Positions 35,175-44,009 of a stretch of DNA of 64,000 bases are shown here, one piece after another. Each line of letters opens with the position of its first letter. Within the stretch, counting starts at the first letter, position 1. The notes under the pieces are model-generated. The model saw only the letters and a program-made list of their open reading frames with translations, did no database searches and was not told the DNA's origin. The position numbers and the translations under genes are program-made. This DNA comes from Paraburkholderia tropica (lineage in GTDB: Bacteria; Pseudomonadota; Gammaproteobacteria; Burkholderiales; Burkholderiaceae), in NCBI RefSeq assembly GCF_900109265.1, contig NZ_FNZM01000003.1, positions 310,001-374,000 of the forward strand, written 5' to 3'.

Positions 35175-36774
35175 CCTGAGCGCCGACATGAGCCAAGACA
35201 TGCGCCACGACCGCGTCGCGACCGCCGCCGTGGTGATCGGCGGCCGCCGTCTGACGATCGAGGACGTGGTGGCGGTCGCGCGCGAAGGCGCCGCCGTGCA
35301 ACTCAGCGGCGACGCTGCCTGGCGCGCGCGCATCGCGCGCGGCGCGGAGTTCCTGCGTCGTCATCTCGATGCGGGCGCAACGGTCTACGGCGTCAACACG
35401 GGTTACGGCGACGCCTGCGTGGTCGACGTGCCGATGGCGCTCGTCGAGGCGCTGCCGCTGCAACTCACGCGTTATCACGGCTGCGGCATGGGCGAGTATC
35501 TCGACGATGCGTCCGCGCTCGCCGTGATCGCCGCGCGTCTGAATTCGCTCGCGTACGGGCTCTCGGGCGTGCGTCCGGTGCTGCTCGAACGTCTCGCCGA
35601 TCTCATCAATCATCGCGTGCTGCCGCGCATTCCCGCCGAAGGTTCGGTGGGCGCGAGCGGCGATCTCACGCCGCTGTCGTACGTGGCGGCGGCGCTGGCG
35701 GGCGAGCGCGAGGTGCAGTTTCGCGGCGCGTCGTGCAGCGCGCGCGACGCCTGGCAGACGCTCGGCCACGCGCCGCTTACGCTCGCGCCCAAGGAAGGGC
35801 TCGCGCTGATGAACGGCACGGCCGTCATGACCGGTCTCGCATGTCTCGCGTTCGCGCGCGCGGCGCAGCTCGCGCGCCTGAGCGCGCGCCTCACCGCGCT
35901 CGCGACGGTGGCGCTCGACGGTCGCGCCGCGCATTTCGATCCGCTGATCTTCGAAGCCAAGCCGCATGCCGGGCAGGGCGAGGCGGCCGCGTGGATTCGC
36001 GCCGATCTCGCCGGGCGTCCGGACACGCCGGGCCATCGCCTGCAGGACCGCTATTCGATCCGCTGCGCGCCGCACGTGATCGGTGTGCTCGGCGACGCGC
36101 TGACGTGGATGCGCCGCGACATCGAAAACGAACTGAACAGCGCCAACGACAATCCGCTGATCGATCCCGACGGCGAGCGCGTGCTGCACGGCGGCAACTT
36201 CTACGGCGGCCATATCGCGTTCGCGATGGACGGCCTGAAGAACGCCGTCGCGAATCTCGCCGATCTGATGGATCGCCAGCTCGCGCTGCTCGTCGACGAC
36301 AAATTCAACAACGGCCTGCCGCGCAACCTCACGGGCGCGAGCGCCGCGCGCGCGCCGATCAATCACGGCTTCAAGGCCGTGCAGATTTCGTCGTCGGCGT
36401 GGACGGCGGAAGCGCTCAAGCACACGATGCCCGCGAGCGTGTTTTCGCGTTCGACCGAAGCGCACAACCAGGACAAGGTGAGCATGGGCACGATTGCGGC
36501 GCGCGACTGTCTGCGCGTGCTGCAACTGACCGAGCAGGTCGCGGCGGCGCACGCGCTCGCCACCGTGCAGGCCGCGCAATTGCGTCTGCGCGGCAACGCC
36601 GCCACCGTGATTCCCGCGCCGCTGCGCGCGTTCATGACGGACGTGGCGACGGTGTCGCCGTTCGTCGACGAAGACCGCGCGCTCGAACACGAACTGCGCG
36701 CGATGACGGCGAAAATCGCCGCGGGCGATTTCATCGGCGTTGAGGGCGGCAAGCGTGAAGGAGACGCAGCATGA
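35161..36774 (+). CDS. HAL/PAL/TAL-family aromatic amino acid ammonia-lyase
   Basis: 537 aa. The MIO prosthetic-group triad Ala-Ser-Gly is at residues 165-167 (codons 35653-35661) in GSVGASGDLTPL. The substrate-contact Tyr/Asn-type motifs YGVNTGYGD, NDNPLI and NFYGGHIAFAMD are present. The two selectivity residues read Tyr105-His106 in LTRYHGCG, versus Ser-His in histidine lyases and His-Leu in Rhodobacter tyrosine lyase. In an aryl polyene cluster the likeliest job is making a cinnamate/coumarate-type aryl starter for the ligase. The specificity is not settled by sequence. Start ATG 35161 is inside the end of apeJ; ATG 35190 is a possible later start. Confidence 0.85.
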   Translation: MAEHDLSADMSQDMRHDRVATAAVVIGGRRLTIEDVVAVAREGAAVQLSGDAAWRARIARGAEFLRRHLDAGATVYGVNTGYGDACVVDVPMALVEALPLQLTRYHGCGMGEYLDDASALAVIAARLNSLAYGLSGVRPVLLERLADLINHRVLPRIPAEGSVGASGDLTPLSYVAAALAGEREVQFRGASCSARDAWQTLGHAPLTLAPKEGLALMNGTAVMTGLACLAFARAAQLARLSARLTALATVALDGRAAHFDPLIFEAKPHAGQGEAAAWIRADLAGRPDTPGHRLQDRYSIRCAPHVIGVLGDALTWMRRDIENELNSANDNPLIDPDGERVLHGGNFYGGHIAFAMDGLKNAVANLADLMDRQLALLVDDKFNNGLPRNLTGASAARAPINHGFKAVQISSSAWTAEALKHTMPASVFSRSTEAHNQDKVSMGTIAARDCLRVLQLTEQVAAAHALATVQAAQLRLRGNAATVIPAPLRAFMTDVATVSPFVDEDRALEHELRAMTAKIAAGDFIGVEGGKREGDAA

Positions 36775-37205
36775 GCATGGCGGACAAAGCGGTATTGAGC
36801 GCGAGCGCAACGGTTGAAGTGCCGTTCCACGACGTCGATGCAATGAACGTCTGCTGGCACGGCCACTATCTGAAGTACTTCGAATTCGGCCGCGCGGCGC
36901 TGCTGCGCAAGTTCGATTACGACTATCGCGAGATGCAGGCCTCAGGCTATGTGTGGCCCGTGGTCGAGGCGCATTTGAAGTACGTGCGTCCGGCCATTTA
37001 CGGGCAGCAGATCGAGGTCTGCGCACATCTGCTCGAACACGAAAATCGCCTGAAAATAGGCTACGAAATCTTCGATTGCGTCACGCGCGCGCGGCTTACC
37101 AAGGGCTACACGATTCAGGTTGCGGTGAACGCCGCGACGCAGGAATTGCAGTTCGTTTCACCGCCGTGCGTGCAGGAGAAACTGGAGCGCGCATGGGCAC
37201 GTTGA
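36771..37205 (+). CDS. apeK: 4-hydroxybenzoyl-CoA-type thioesterase (aryl polyene)
   Basis: 144 aa hotdog-fold thioesterase of the YbgC/4HBT class: VPFHDVDAMNVCWHGHYLKYFEFGRAALLR has the catalytic Asp and the conserved His/Tyr positions. It probably releases the finished chain or edits misloaded acyl-ACPs. Its ATG overlaps the ammonia-lyase stop (ATGA) and its end overlaps the LolA-like gene by 13 bp. Confidence 0.9.
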   Translation: MSMADKAVLSASATVEVPFHDVDAMNVCWHGHYLKYFEFGRAALLRKFDYDYREMQASGYVWPVVEAHLKYVRPAIYGQQIEVCAHLLEHENRLKIGYEIFDCVTRARLTKGYTIQVAVNAATQELQFVSPPCVQEKLERAWAR

Positions 37206-37885
37206 TCTGCCGTGCGACGCTTGCGGCATTGATGGCGATTCAGGCCGCGTGTCTGCCTGCGTATGCGGCGGCATCGGCAACATCGGCGCCATCGGCATCG
37301 TCGGTTTCAAACGCATCGAACGACGCTGACGCGGCGCTCGTTTCGCAGATCGCCGCGCGCCTCGCGCAAGCGAAAGGCGTGCGCGCGCATTTCACGCAAA
37401 CGCAGACGCTTGCTGCGCTGAAAACGCCGCTCGTCAGCACGGGATCGCTGCTGTTTTTCCGCGATCGCGGCGTGATCTGGCAAATCGACACGCCCTATAA
37501 AAAGACCTGGGTGATGAGCGACGCGGGCATGATCGCGATCGACGCGACCGGTCAGCGCGTGGCGAACAACAGCGCGCAGAGTGCGCGCGGCGCGGCCGAA
37601 ATCGCGAAGATGATGCGCGCGATGCTCGGCGGCGACCTCAGCGGGCTCTACACGCAATTCGACGTCCAGGCGCGCGGCACGCCCGCGCGCTGGCAGATGC
37701 GCCTCGTGCCGCGCCAGCCGCAGATCGCGCAGGCGCTGCGCGGCATCGAAATGGACGGCGGGGAGTTCCTGCAAGGCTTGCGCATCACGCTCGCGAACGG
37801 CGACGTCACGCAGTACGCGTTCAGCGGCAGCGCGCCCGTGAGCGAACTCGCGCCCGCCGACCAGAAACTGTTCGGAACGCCGTAG
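37193..37885 (+). CDS. apeL: LolA-like outer-membrane lipoprotein carrier protein (aryl polyene)
   Basis: 230 aa. A signal peptide (LICRATLAALMAIQAACLPAYA) leads to a Ser/Ala-rich linker and a LolA-type domain: GVRAHFTQTQTLAALKTPLVSTGSLLFFRDRGVIWQIDTPYKKTWVMS. The mature protein should act in the periplasm and chaperone the lipid-linked pigment to the outer membrane with the MMPL exporter that follows. The Cys in QAAC is inside the signal peptide, so lipidation is possible but not clear. Its stop TAG overlaps the exporter's GTG start. Confidence 0.86.
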   Translation: MGTLICRATLAALMAIQAACLPAYAAASATSAPSASSVSNASNDADAALVSQIAARLAQAKGVRAHFTQTQTLAALKTPLVSTGSLLFFRDRGVIWQIDTPYKKTWVMSDAGMIAIDATGQRVANNSAQSARGAAEIAKMMRAMLGGDLSGLYTQFDVQARGTPARWQMRLVPRQPQIAQALRGIEMDGGEFLQGLRITLANGDVTQYAFSGSAPVSELAPADQKLFGTP

Positions 37886-40323
37886 TGACATCGCCCGAGC
37901 TTCACACCGCACCCGTCGAACGCACCGCTCGCACCGCGCGCCGGCAGTGGGCGCTGCGCGCCGCCTGGCTGTTGCTTGCCGTGGTCGCCGCGCTCTATTG
38001 CGGCTGGCGTTTCGCGGGGCCGTCGCCGTTGCAGACGAATCTGCTCGCGCTGCTGCCTGCGACCGAAGCCGATCCCGTTGCCGAAGAAGCCGTCGATCAA
38101 CTCGCGAACGTGCTCGGCAATCGCGCGGTGCTGCTGGTTTCCAGCGACGACGACGCGCACGCGAAAGCGGCGGCGCTGCAACTGGGCGCGTCGCTGAGCG
38201 CGAGCCACGCCTTCGCTTCGGTGACCGCGCGCATTCCGCCGTTCGACCTCGGACGCATCGCGCGCTTCTACATGCCGTACCGCTTCGGCCTGCTCACGCC
38301 CGACGATCGCGCGAGCTTGACGAACGCCACGGGCGGTCAGGCCGCGTTGCTCAACGCGCTGACCGAGCGCCTCTACGGCCTGCCGGGCGCGGGCCTTTCG
38401 ACCTCGCTCGCCGACGATCCGTTCGGCTGGCTCCAGCACTGGCTGTCGGGCTTGCCGCTCGCGGCGTCGAATCTGACCGTCGAGGACGGCTTGCTGGTCG
38501 CGCATCGCGGCGCGACCACGAGCGTGCTGGTGGTCGGCACGCTGACGGGATCGGCGTATGAATCGTCGGTGCAGCAAAACGTGCTGCGCGCCGTGGCGCA
38601 AGGCGAAAACGCGCTCAAGTCGGCGTGGCCCGACGTCAGCGTCGCGCGCACGGGCGCGGTGTTCTACGCCGAGTCGGCGCGGCGCGCCTCGGAGCGCGAC
38701 GTGCACGTGATCGGCATCGTCTCGGCCGTTGGCATTGCGTTGCTGATGCTCTGGATCTTCCGCTCGCCGCGTCTCATCGCGCTGGGTTTCGTGTCGACGG
38801 GACTGGGCATTCTGTGCGCGCTCGCGGCGACCCTGCTGATCTTCGGCAAGCTGCATCTGCTCACGCTGGTGTTCGGCGCGAGTCTGATCGGCGAGGCCGT
38901 CGATTATTCGATTCAGTATTTCGTCATCTATCTGGGCGCGCGCGAGCAGTGGAACGCGCGGCGCGGCGCGCGCGAGGTGATGCCCGCGCTGGCGGTCGCG
39001 TTCGGCACGAGTCTGCTCGGCTACGCGATCCTGACCTTCGCGCCGTTCCCGGCGCTCAAGCAGATCGCGTGCTTCGCGATCGTCGGCATTTTTACGGCCT
39101 TTGCTTCGGTGATCGGCTTGCTGCCGAGCCTGATGACGCGACCCGCGCGCCGCAGTCCGCGCACGCTGTTCGCCGCGGCCGCCGCCGCGCTCGCGCGATG
39201 GCAGGCGCTGATCGGCGGCCGTCGCGCATGGTTCGTCGCGCTCGCGCTGGCGATCGTGGCCGCGCCAGGCTGGCTGCAACTGCGCAGCGACGACGACATC
39301 CATCTGCTGATTCAGCGCGATGCTTCGCTGGTCGCGCAGGAACGCGTGGTGAGCCGCGCGGTCGGCGTCGACAACAGCGCGCAGTTCTTCGTCGTGCGCG
39401 GCGCGTCGCCGGAAGACGTGCTCGAACGCGCCGAAGCGCTGTGCGCGAAGCTGGGCACGCTCACGGGCGCGTCCGCCGTGAGCGGCTGGCAGTCGGTCAC
39501 GTCGTTCGTGCCGTCCGCCAAACAGCAGCGCGCCGATCGCGCCGTGCTGGCCGCGCACGCTTTCGACGATCCGGCCGCGTTGCGCGCGATGCTGAACGCG
39601 GCGGGTTTCCGCGACGAGATCGTGCAGGCATGGCCGCGCGCGTGGGCGCAATCCGATGGCAAAACGCTGAGCGTGGACGCATGGCTCGCCGAGCCGTGGT
39701 CGCAACCGTTCCGCCATCTGTGGCTCGGCCGTTCCGCGAGCACGCCGGGCGCGTTCGCGGCGGTCGTGATTCCGCAAGGCGTGTCGAGCGCGAACGAACC
39801 CGCCTTGCGCGCGCTCGCCCCGACGCTGCCGGGCGTGAGTTTCGTCGACAAGGCGGCGAGCGTCTCGCATCTGTTCGGCGTCTACCGCGAGGACGGCGCG
39901 CTGTGGCTCGCGGGCGCGCTCGTGCTGGTGCTCGCGCTGCTGACACTGCGTTACGGCTGGCGCGCGGCGTTCGCGGTCGCGTTGCCGGTGTGGCTCGCGA
40001 TCGGCGTGACGCTGGCCGTGTTCGGCTATGCGCACGTGCGCATCAACCTCTTTCATATGCTGGCGCTGATGCTCGTGCTCGGCGTCGGCGCGAACTACGC
40101 AGTGTTTCTGCGCGAAGGCGCGATGCGCGCGAACGCCGACACCGGCGCGGTCTGGACCGGCGTGCTGCTGTCCGCCGCCACGACGCTGCTGTCGTTCGGC
40201 ATGCTCGCGATGACCTCGATGCCCGCGCTCAAGAGCTTCGGCGCGACGCTGTCGCTCGGCATCATGGTGTCGGTCCTGCTCGCGCCGGTCGGCATGCCTT
40301 CGAATTCACGGAGAACGAATTGA
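37885..40323 (+). CDS. apeM: MMPL/RND-type exporter (aryl polyene)
   Basis: 812 aa. Layout of an RND/MMPL transporter: helix 1 (AAWLLLAVVAALYCGWRF), periplasmic loop to ~270, helices 2-6 (VIGIVSAVGIALLMLWIF; GASLIGEAVDYSIQYFVIYLGA), helix 7 near ~455, a second loop and a final set of helices (NLFHMLALMLVLGVGANYAVFL). The SIQYFV and ANYAVF segments are the usual substrate/proton-relay helix pattern. It should pump the lipid-linked polyene across the inner membrane. Start is GTG 37885; the stop is shared with the start of the next gene (TGATG). Confidence 0.9.
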   Translation: MTSPELHTAPVERTARTARRQWALRAAWLLLAVVAALYCGWRFAGPSPLQTNLLALLPATEADPVAEEAVDQLANVLGNRAVLLVSSDDDAHAKAAALQLGASLSASHAFASVTARIPPFDLGRIARFYMPYRFGLLTPDDRASLTNATGGQAALLNALTERLYGLPGAGLSTSLADDPFGWLQHWLSGLPLAASNLTVEDGLLVAHRGATTSVLVVGTLTGSAYESSVQQNVLRAVAQGENALKSAWPDVSVARTGAVFYAESARRASERDVHVIGIVSAVGIALLMLWIFRSPRLIALGFVSTGLGILCALAATLLIFGKLHLLTLVFGASLIGEAVDYSIQYFVIYLGAREQWNARRGAREVMPALAVAFGTSLLGYAILTFAPFPALKQIACFAIVGIFTAFASVIGLLPSLMTRPARRSPRTLFAAAAAALARWQALIGGRRAWFVALALAIVAAPGWLQLRSDDDIHLLIQRDASLVAQERVVSRAVGVDNSAQFFVVRGASPEDVLERAEALCAKLGTLTGASAVSGWQSVTSFVPSAKQQRADRAVLAAHAFDDPAALRAMLNAAGFRDEIVQAWPRAWAQSDGKTLSVDAWLAEPWSQPFRHLWLGRSASTPGAFAAVVIPQGVSSANEPALRALAPTLPGVSFVDKAASVSHLFGVYREDGALWLAGALVLVLALLTLRYGWRAAFAVALPVWLAIGVTLAVFGYAHVRINLFHMLALMLVLGVGANYAVFLREGAMRANADTGAVWTGVLLSAATTLLSFGMLAMTSMPALKSFGATLSLGIMVSVLLAPVGMPSNSRRTN

Positions 40324-41549
40324 TGGCGCAAGCCGCTTTTCAGGCAGCGCATCGGCCAACTTCGCAGCCGGTGTATCTGCACGCGCTCGGCATGGTCAAC
40401 GCGCTCGGCGACGACGTGAGCGCCATCGCCGCCGCGCTCGCACGCGGCGAAGCGCCCGGCATGGGCCCGATCCGCACGCGCATCGGCGAGGCCTTTGCAG
40501 GCCGCGTGCTCGCATCGCTCGATCAGGCCGCGTTCGCGCCGCCCGCCGCGCTCGCGCACTACGACTGCCGCAACAATCGTCTGCTGCTGGCGGCGCTGGC
40601 GCAGATCCGGCCCGCCATCGACGCGGCCTGCGAGCGCTTCGGCGCGGGTCGCGTCGGCGTGGTGCTGGGCACGAGCACGTCGGGCATCGGTGCGGTCGAA
40701 GCCACTTTCGCCGACGCCGAGGCAAAGAACACGAAGTCCTTCGACTACCGCCAGATGGAAATCGGCACGGTCGCGCCGTTTGCCGCCGCCGCGCTCGGCC
40801 TCGGCGGCCCGGCGTTCACGATCTCCACGGCCTGCACGTCCAGCGCGAAGGCCTTCGCAGCCGCGCGCCGTCTGCTGCGCGCGCAGTTGTGCGACGCGGT
40901 GGTGGTTGGCGGCGTCGACACGCTCTGCGAACTCACGCTGCAAGGCTTCGCCTCGCTCGAATCGACGAGCGCCGTACGCACCAATCCGATGAGCGCAAAC
41001 CGGCGCGGCATCAATATCGGCGAAGGCGCGGCGGTGTTTCTGATGAGCCGCGAAGAAGGCCCGGTGCGCTTCGCCGGCGCGGGCGAGTCGAGCGATGCGC
41101 ATCACATCTCCGCGCCCGATCCGCAAGGTGCGGGCGGCGAGATCGCGTTGCGCGCGGCGCTGGCGGACGCGGGCATCGACGCGCGCGCGATCGGCTACGT
41201 CAACCTGCACGCCACCGCGACGCTCAAGAACGATCAGATGGAAGCGCACCTGATGGCGCGCGTGTTTCCCGACGGCGTGGCCGTGAGCGGCACCAAACCG
41301 TTCACGGGCCACACGCTCGGCGCGGCGGGCGCGACCGAAGCGGGTCTTGCGTGGCTGACGCTCGCTCGCGACGACGTCGCGCTGCCGCGTCATCGGTGGG
41401 ACGGCCAGGCCGACGCGACGCTGCCGCCGCTCGATTTCGTCGAGTCCGCGCGTTATCTGCCGCGCGGCGCGGGCGCGCAAAGCCAATACGTGATGAGCAA
41501 TTCGTTCGCGTTCGGCGGCAGCAACGTTTCCCTGGTGCTCGCACGATGA
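40323..41549 (+). CDS. apeO: Beta-ketoacyl-ACP synthase, elongating (aryl polyene)
   Basis: 408 aa from ATG 40323. Catalytic Cys171 in STACTSSAK (codon 40833-40835), first His in NLHATATLKND, second His in KPFTGHTLGAAG; a complete Cys-His-His triad with Ala in the usual HGTxT Gly position. In ape systems this ketosynthase pairs with the Cys-less chain-length factor (28960) to extend the polyene with malonyl units. The overlap with the dehydratase gene is ATGA. Confidence 0.9.
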   Translation: MAQAAFQAAHRPTSQPVYLHALGMVNALGDDVSAIAAALARGEAPGMGPIRTRIGEAFAGRVLASLDQAAFAPPAALAHYDCRNNRLLLAALAQIRPAIDAACERFGAGRVGVVLGTSTSGIGAVEATFADAEAKNTKSFDYRQMEIGTVAPFAAAALGLGGPAFTISTACTSSAKAFAAARRLLRAQLCDAVVVGGVDTLCELTLQGFASLESTSAVRTNPMSANRRGINIGEGAAVFLMSREEGPVRFAGAGESSDAHHISAPDPQGAGGEIALRAALADAGIDARAIGYVNLHATATLKNDQMEAHLMARVFPDGVAVSGTKPFTGHTLGAAGATEAGLAWLTLARDDVALPRHRWDGQADATLPPLDFVESARYLPRGAGAQSQYVMSNSFAFGGSNVSLVLAR

Positions 41550-42037
41550 CCGACTCCCTGAACGCCGCGCCGGGCGTCGAGATCTTTCCGCCGATCGACG
41601 CGATCATTCCGCATCGCGGCACGATGCTGCTGCTCGATGCCGTGTGCGCGTGCAGCGACGAATCGCTGAGCGCCGAAGCCAGCGTGCGCGCCGACGCATG
41701 GTACGCCGATGCGCAGGGCGCGATGCCCGCGTGGATCGGCATCGAACTGATGGCGCAGGCGATCGCGGCCCACGTGGGCCTGCTGTCGATGCGCGCGGGC
41801 GAGGCGGCGCGCCCCGGCGTGCTGCTCGGCACGCGCCGCTTCACGGCGCTGCGCGACGCGTTCGCGGCCGGCGCGCCGCTGCGCGTGAGCGTGAACGAAC
41901 TGCTGCGCAGCGACGAAGGCCACGGCGCCTACGGCTGCACCATCGAACAGGATGGCGTGCTGTGCGCCGAGGCCACGATCAAGGTGTATCAGCCGCACGA
42001 TTTTCAGACTTTCATCGAGGAAAACTCCCGAGCATGA
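41546..42037 (+). CDS. apeP: Hotdog 3-hydroxyacyl-ACP dehydratase (aryl polyene)
   Basis: 163 aa FabZ/FabA-like hotdog protein: IIPHRGTMLLLDAV near the N-terminus and MPAWIGIELMAQAIAAHVGLL on the central helix, then VLLGTRRF. In characterised ape clusters ApeP forms a heterodimeric dehydratase with ApeI. Here the ApeI-like partner would be the C-terminal domain of the ligase fusion (31627-33435). It overlaps the next gene as ATGA. Confidence 0.88.
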   Translation: MTDSLNAAPGVEIFPPIDAIIPHRGTMLLLDAVCACSDESLSAEASVRADAWYADAQGAMPAWIGIELMAQAIAAHVGLLSMRAGEAARPGVLLGTRRFTALRDAFAAGAPLRVSVNELLRSDEGHGAYGCTIEQDGVLCAEATIKVYQPHDFQTFIEENSRA

Positions 42038-42783
42038 GCCAGACTCCGAGCCCGACCACGATCCGGCGTGTACTCGTGACCGGCGCGAGCCGCGGCATTG
42101 GCCGCGCGATCGCCTATCAACTGGCCGCCGACGGCTTCGCCGTCACCGTGCATTGCCGCACGGGCCTGAAAGAAGCGCAGGCGGTGACCGCCGGCATCGC
42201 CGCGCAGGGCGGTTCGGCCGGCGTGCTGCAATTCGACGTGCGCGATCGCGCCGCCTGCCGCGCCGCGCTCGAAGCCGATGTGGCCGCGCACGGCGCGTAC
42301 TACGGCATCGTCTGCTGCGCGGGCGTGACGCGCGACGCCGCCTTCCCCGCACTGACCGACGAAGACTGGGACATCGTGCTGGAAACCGGCCTCGACGCCT
42401 TCTACAACGTCGTGCATCCGCTCGTCATGCCGATGGTGCGCGCGCGCAAGGGCGGCCGCATCGTCACGGTGGCGTCGGTGTCGGGCGTCACGGGCAATCG
42501 CGGGCAGGTCAACTACAGCGCCGCGAAGGCGGGCCTGATCGGCGCGACCAAGGCGCTCGCCGTCGAGCTGGCCACGCGCAACATCACCGTCAACAGCGTC
42601 GCGCCCGGTCTCGTCGATACCGGCATGCTCGACGAGGTGCCGCTCGATCACGCGCTCAAGGCCGTGCCGATGAACCGCGTGGGCCAGCCCGCCGAAGTGG
42701 CCGCGGTGGTCGGCTTCCTGATGTCGGACGCGGCGTCCTACGTCACGCGCCAGGTCATCGGCGTGAACGGAGGGATGGTCTGA
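42034..42783 (+). CDS. apeQ: 3-oxoacyl-ACP reductase (aryl polyene ketoreductase)
   Basis: 249 aa short-chain dehydrogenase/reductase of the FabG type. NADP-binding TGASRGIGRAIAYQL, NAG-equivalent CCAGVTRDAAF, catalytic Ser in ASVSGVTGNRGQ and YSAAK (Tyr-Lys), and the C-terminal PGLVDTGML and GQPAEVA segments are all present. It reduces the beta-keto group in every polyene extension cycle. TGATG overlap with the next gene. Confidence 0.93.
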   Translation: MSQTPSPTTIRRVLVTGASRGIGRAIAYQLAADGFAVTVHCRTGLKEAQAVTAGIAAQGGSAGVLQFDVRDRAACRAALEADVAAHGAYYGIVCCAGVTRDAAFPALTDEDWDIVLETGLDAFYNVVHPLVMPMVRARKGGRIVTVASVSGVTGNRGQVNYSAAKAGLIGATKALAVELATRNITVNSVAPGLVDTGMLDEVPLDHALKAVPMNRVGQPAEVAAVVGFLMSDAASYVTRQVIGVNGGMV

Positions 42784-44009
42784 TGAAGCGCGTCGTGGTG
42801 ACGGGCATGGGCGGCGTGACCGCGCTCGGCGATCGTTGGGAGCAGGTCGAGGCCGCGCTCGAGCGCGGCGTGAATGCGGTGCGGCGCGTGCACGACTGGG
42901 ATTACATCGAGGCGCTGCACACGCGTCTCGCCTCGCCGCTGCCGGCGTTCGAAACGCCCGACTACTATCCGCGCAAGAAGACGCGCTCGATGGGGCCGGT
43001 CTCGCTCTACGCGGTGCGCGCGAGCGAATACGCGCTGGCGGACGCAGGCCTGCTCGACGATGCGTCGATCAAGGACGGCCGCATGGGCGTGGCGTACGGT
43101 TCGTCCGCGGGCTCGGTGGAACCCGTGCGCGCGTTCGGCAAGATGCTCGAAACCGGCTCGATGAGCGACGTCACGTCGAACAGCTACGTGCAGATGATGC
43201 CGCACACCACGGCGGTCAACGTGAGCCTCTTCTGGGACCTGAAAGGCCGCATTGTGCCGACGTCGTGCGCGTGCGCCTCGGGCAGCCAGGCGATCGGCTA
43301 TGCCTACGAAATGATCGCGAACGGCAAGCAGATGCTGATGCTCGCGGGCGGCGCCGAGGAACTCTCGGGGCCGGGCGTAGCCGTGTTCGATATGCTCTAC
43401 GCCACGAGCACCCGCAACGACGATCCGCACACCACGCCGCGTCCGTTCGACGCCGCGCGCGACGGCCTCGTGGTCGGTGAAGGCGCGGCCACGCTCGTGC
43501 TCGAAGAATACGAGCACGCGGTGGCGCGCGGCGCGCGCATTCACGCGGAAGTCGTGGGCTTCGGCTGCAACTCGGATGGCGCGCACATCACGCAGCCCAC
43601 GGCGGCGACGATGGCGGTGGCGATGCGCCAGGCGCTCGCCGACGCGCAACTCGCGCCCGACGCAATTGCCTACGTGAACGCGCACGGCACCTCGACCGAT
43701 CGCGGCGACATCGCGGAAAGCCACGCGACCGCGGAGACGTTCGGCGCGCGCATGCCGATCAGTTCGCTCAAGAGCTATATCGGCCATACGCTCGGCGCGT
43801 GCGGCGCGATCGAAGCGTGGTGGACGATCGAAATGATGAAGCGCAATCGCTACGCGCCCACGCTGAATCTGCACGAAGTCGATCCGGCCTGCGCGCCGCT
43901 CGACTACATCATGGGCGCGCCGCGCGAGATCGACGCCGATTACGTGATGAGCAATAACTTCGCGTTCGGCGGCGTGAACACGTCGTTGATCTTCAAGCGC
44001 GTCCGGTGA
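42783..44009 (+). CDS. apeR: Beta-ketoacyl-ACP synthase (aryl polyene)
   Basis: 408 aa. Catalytic Cys164 in SCACASGSQA (codon 43272-43274), His in NAHGTSTDRGD and second His in KSYIGHTLGACGA, a full and canonical triad. ApeR-type ketosynthases are proposed to do the first condensation(s) on the aryl starter. The stop overlaps the next start as GTGA. Confidence 0.9.
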   Translation: MKRVVVTGMGGVTALGDRWEQVEAALERGVNAVRRVHDWDYIEALHTRLASPLPAFETPDYYPRKKTRSMGPVSLYAVRASEYALADAGLLDDASIKDGRMGVAYGSSAGSVEPVRAFGKMLETGSMSDVTSNSYVQMMPHTTAVNVSLFWDLKGRIVPTSCACASGSQAIGYAYEMIANGKQMLMLAGGAEELSGPGVAVFDMLYATSTRNDDPHTTPRPFDAARDGLVVGEGAATLVLEEYEHAVARGARIHAEVVGFGCNSDGAHITQPTAATMAVAMRQALADAQLAPDAIAYVNAHGTSTDRGDIAESHATAETFGARMPISSLKSYIGHTLGACGAIEAWWTIEMMKRNRYAPTLNLHEVDPACAPLDYIMGAPREIDADYVMSNNFAFGGVNTSLIFKRVR

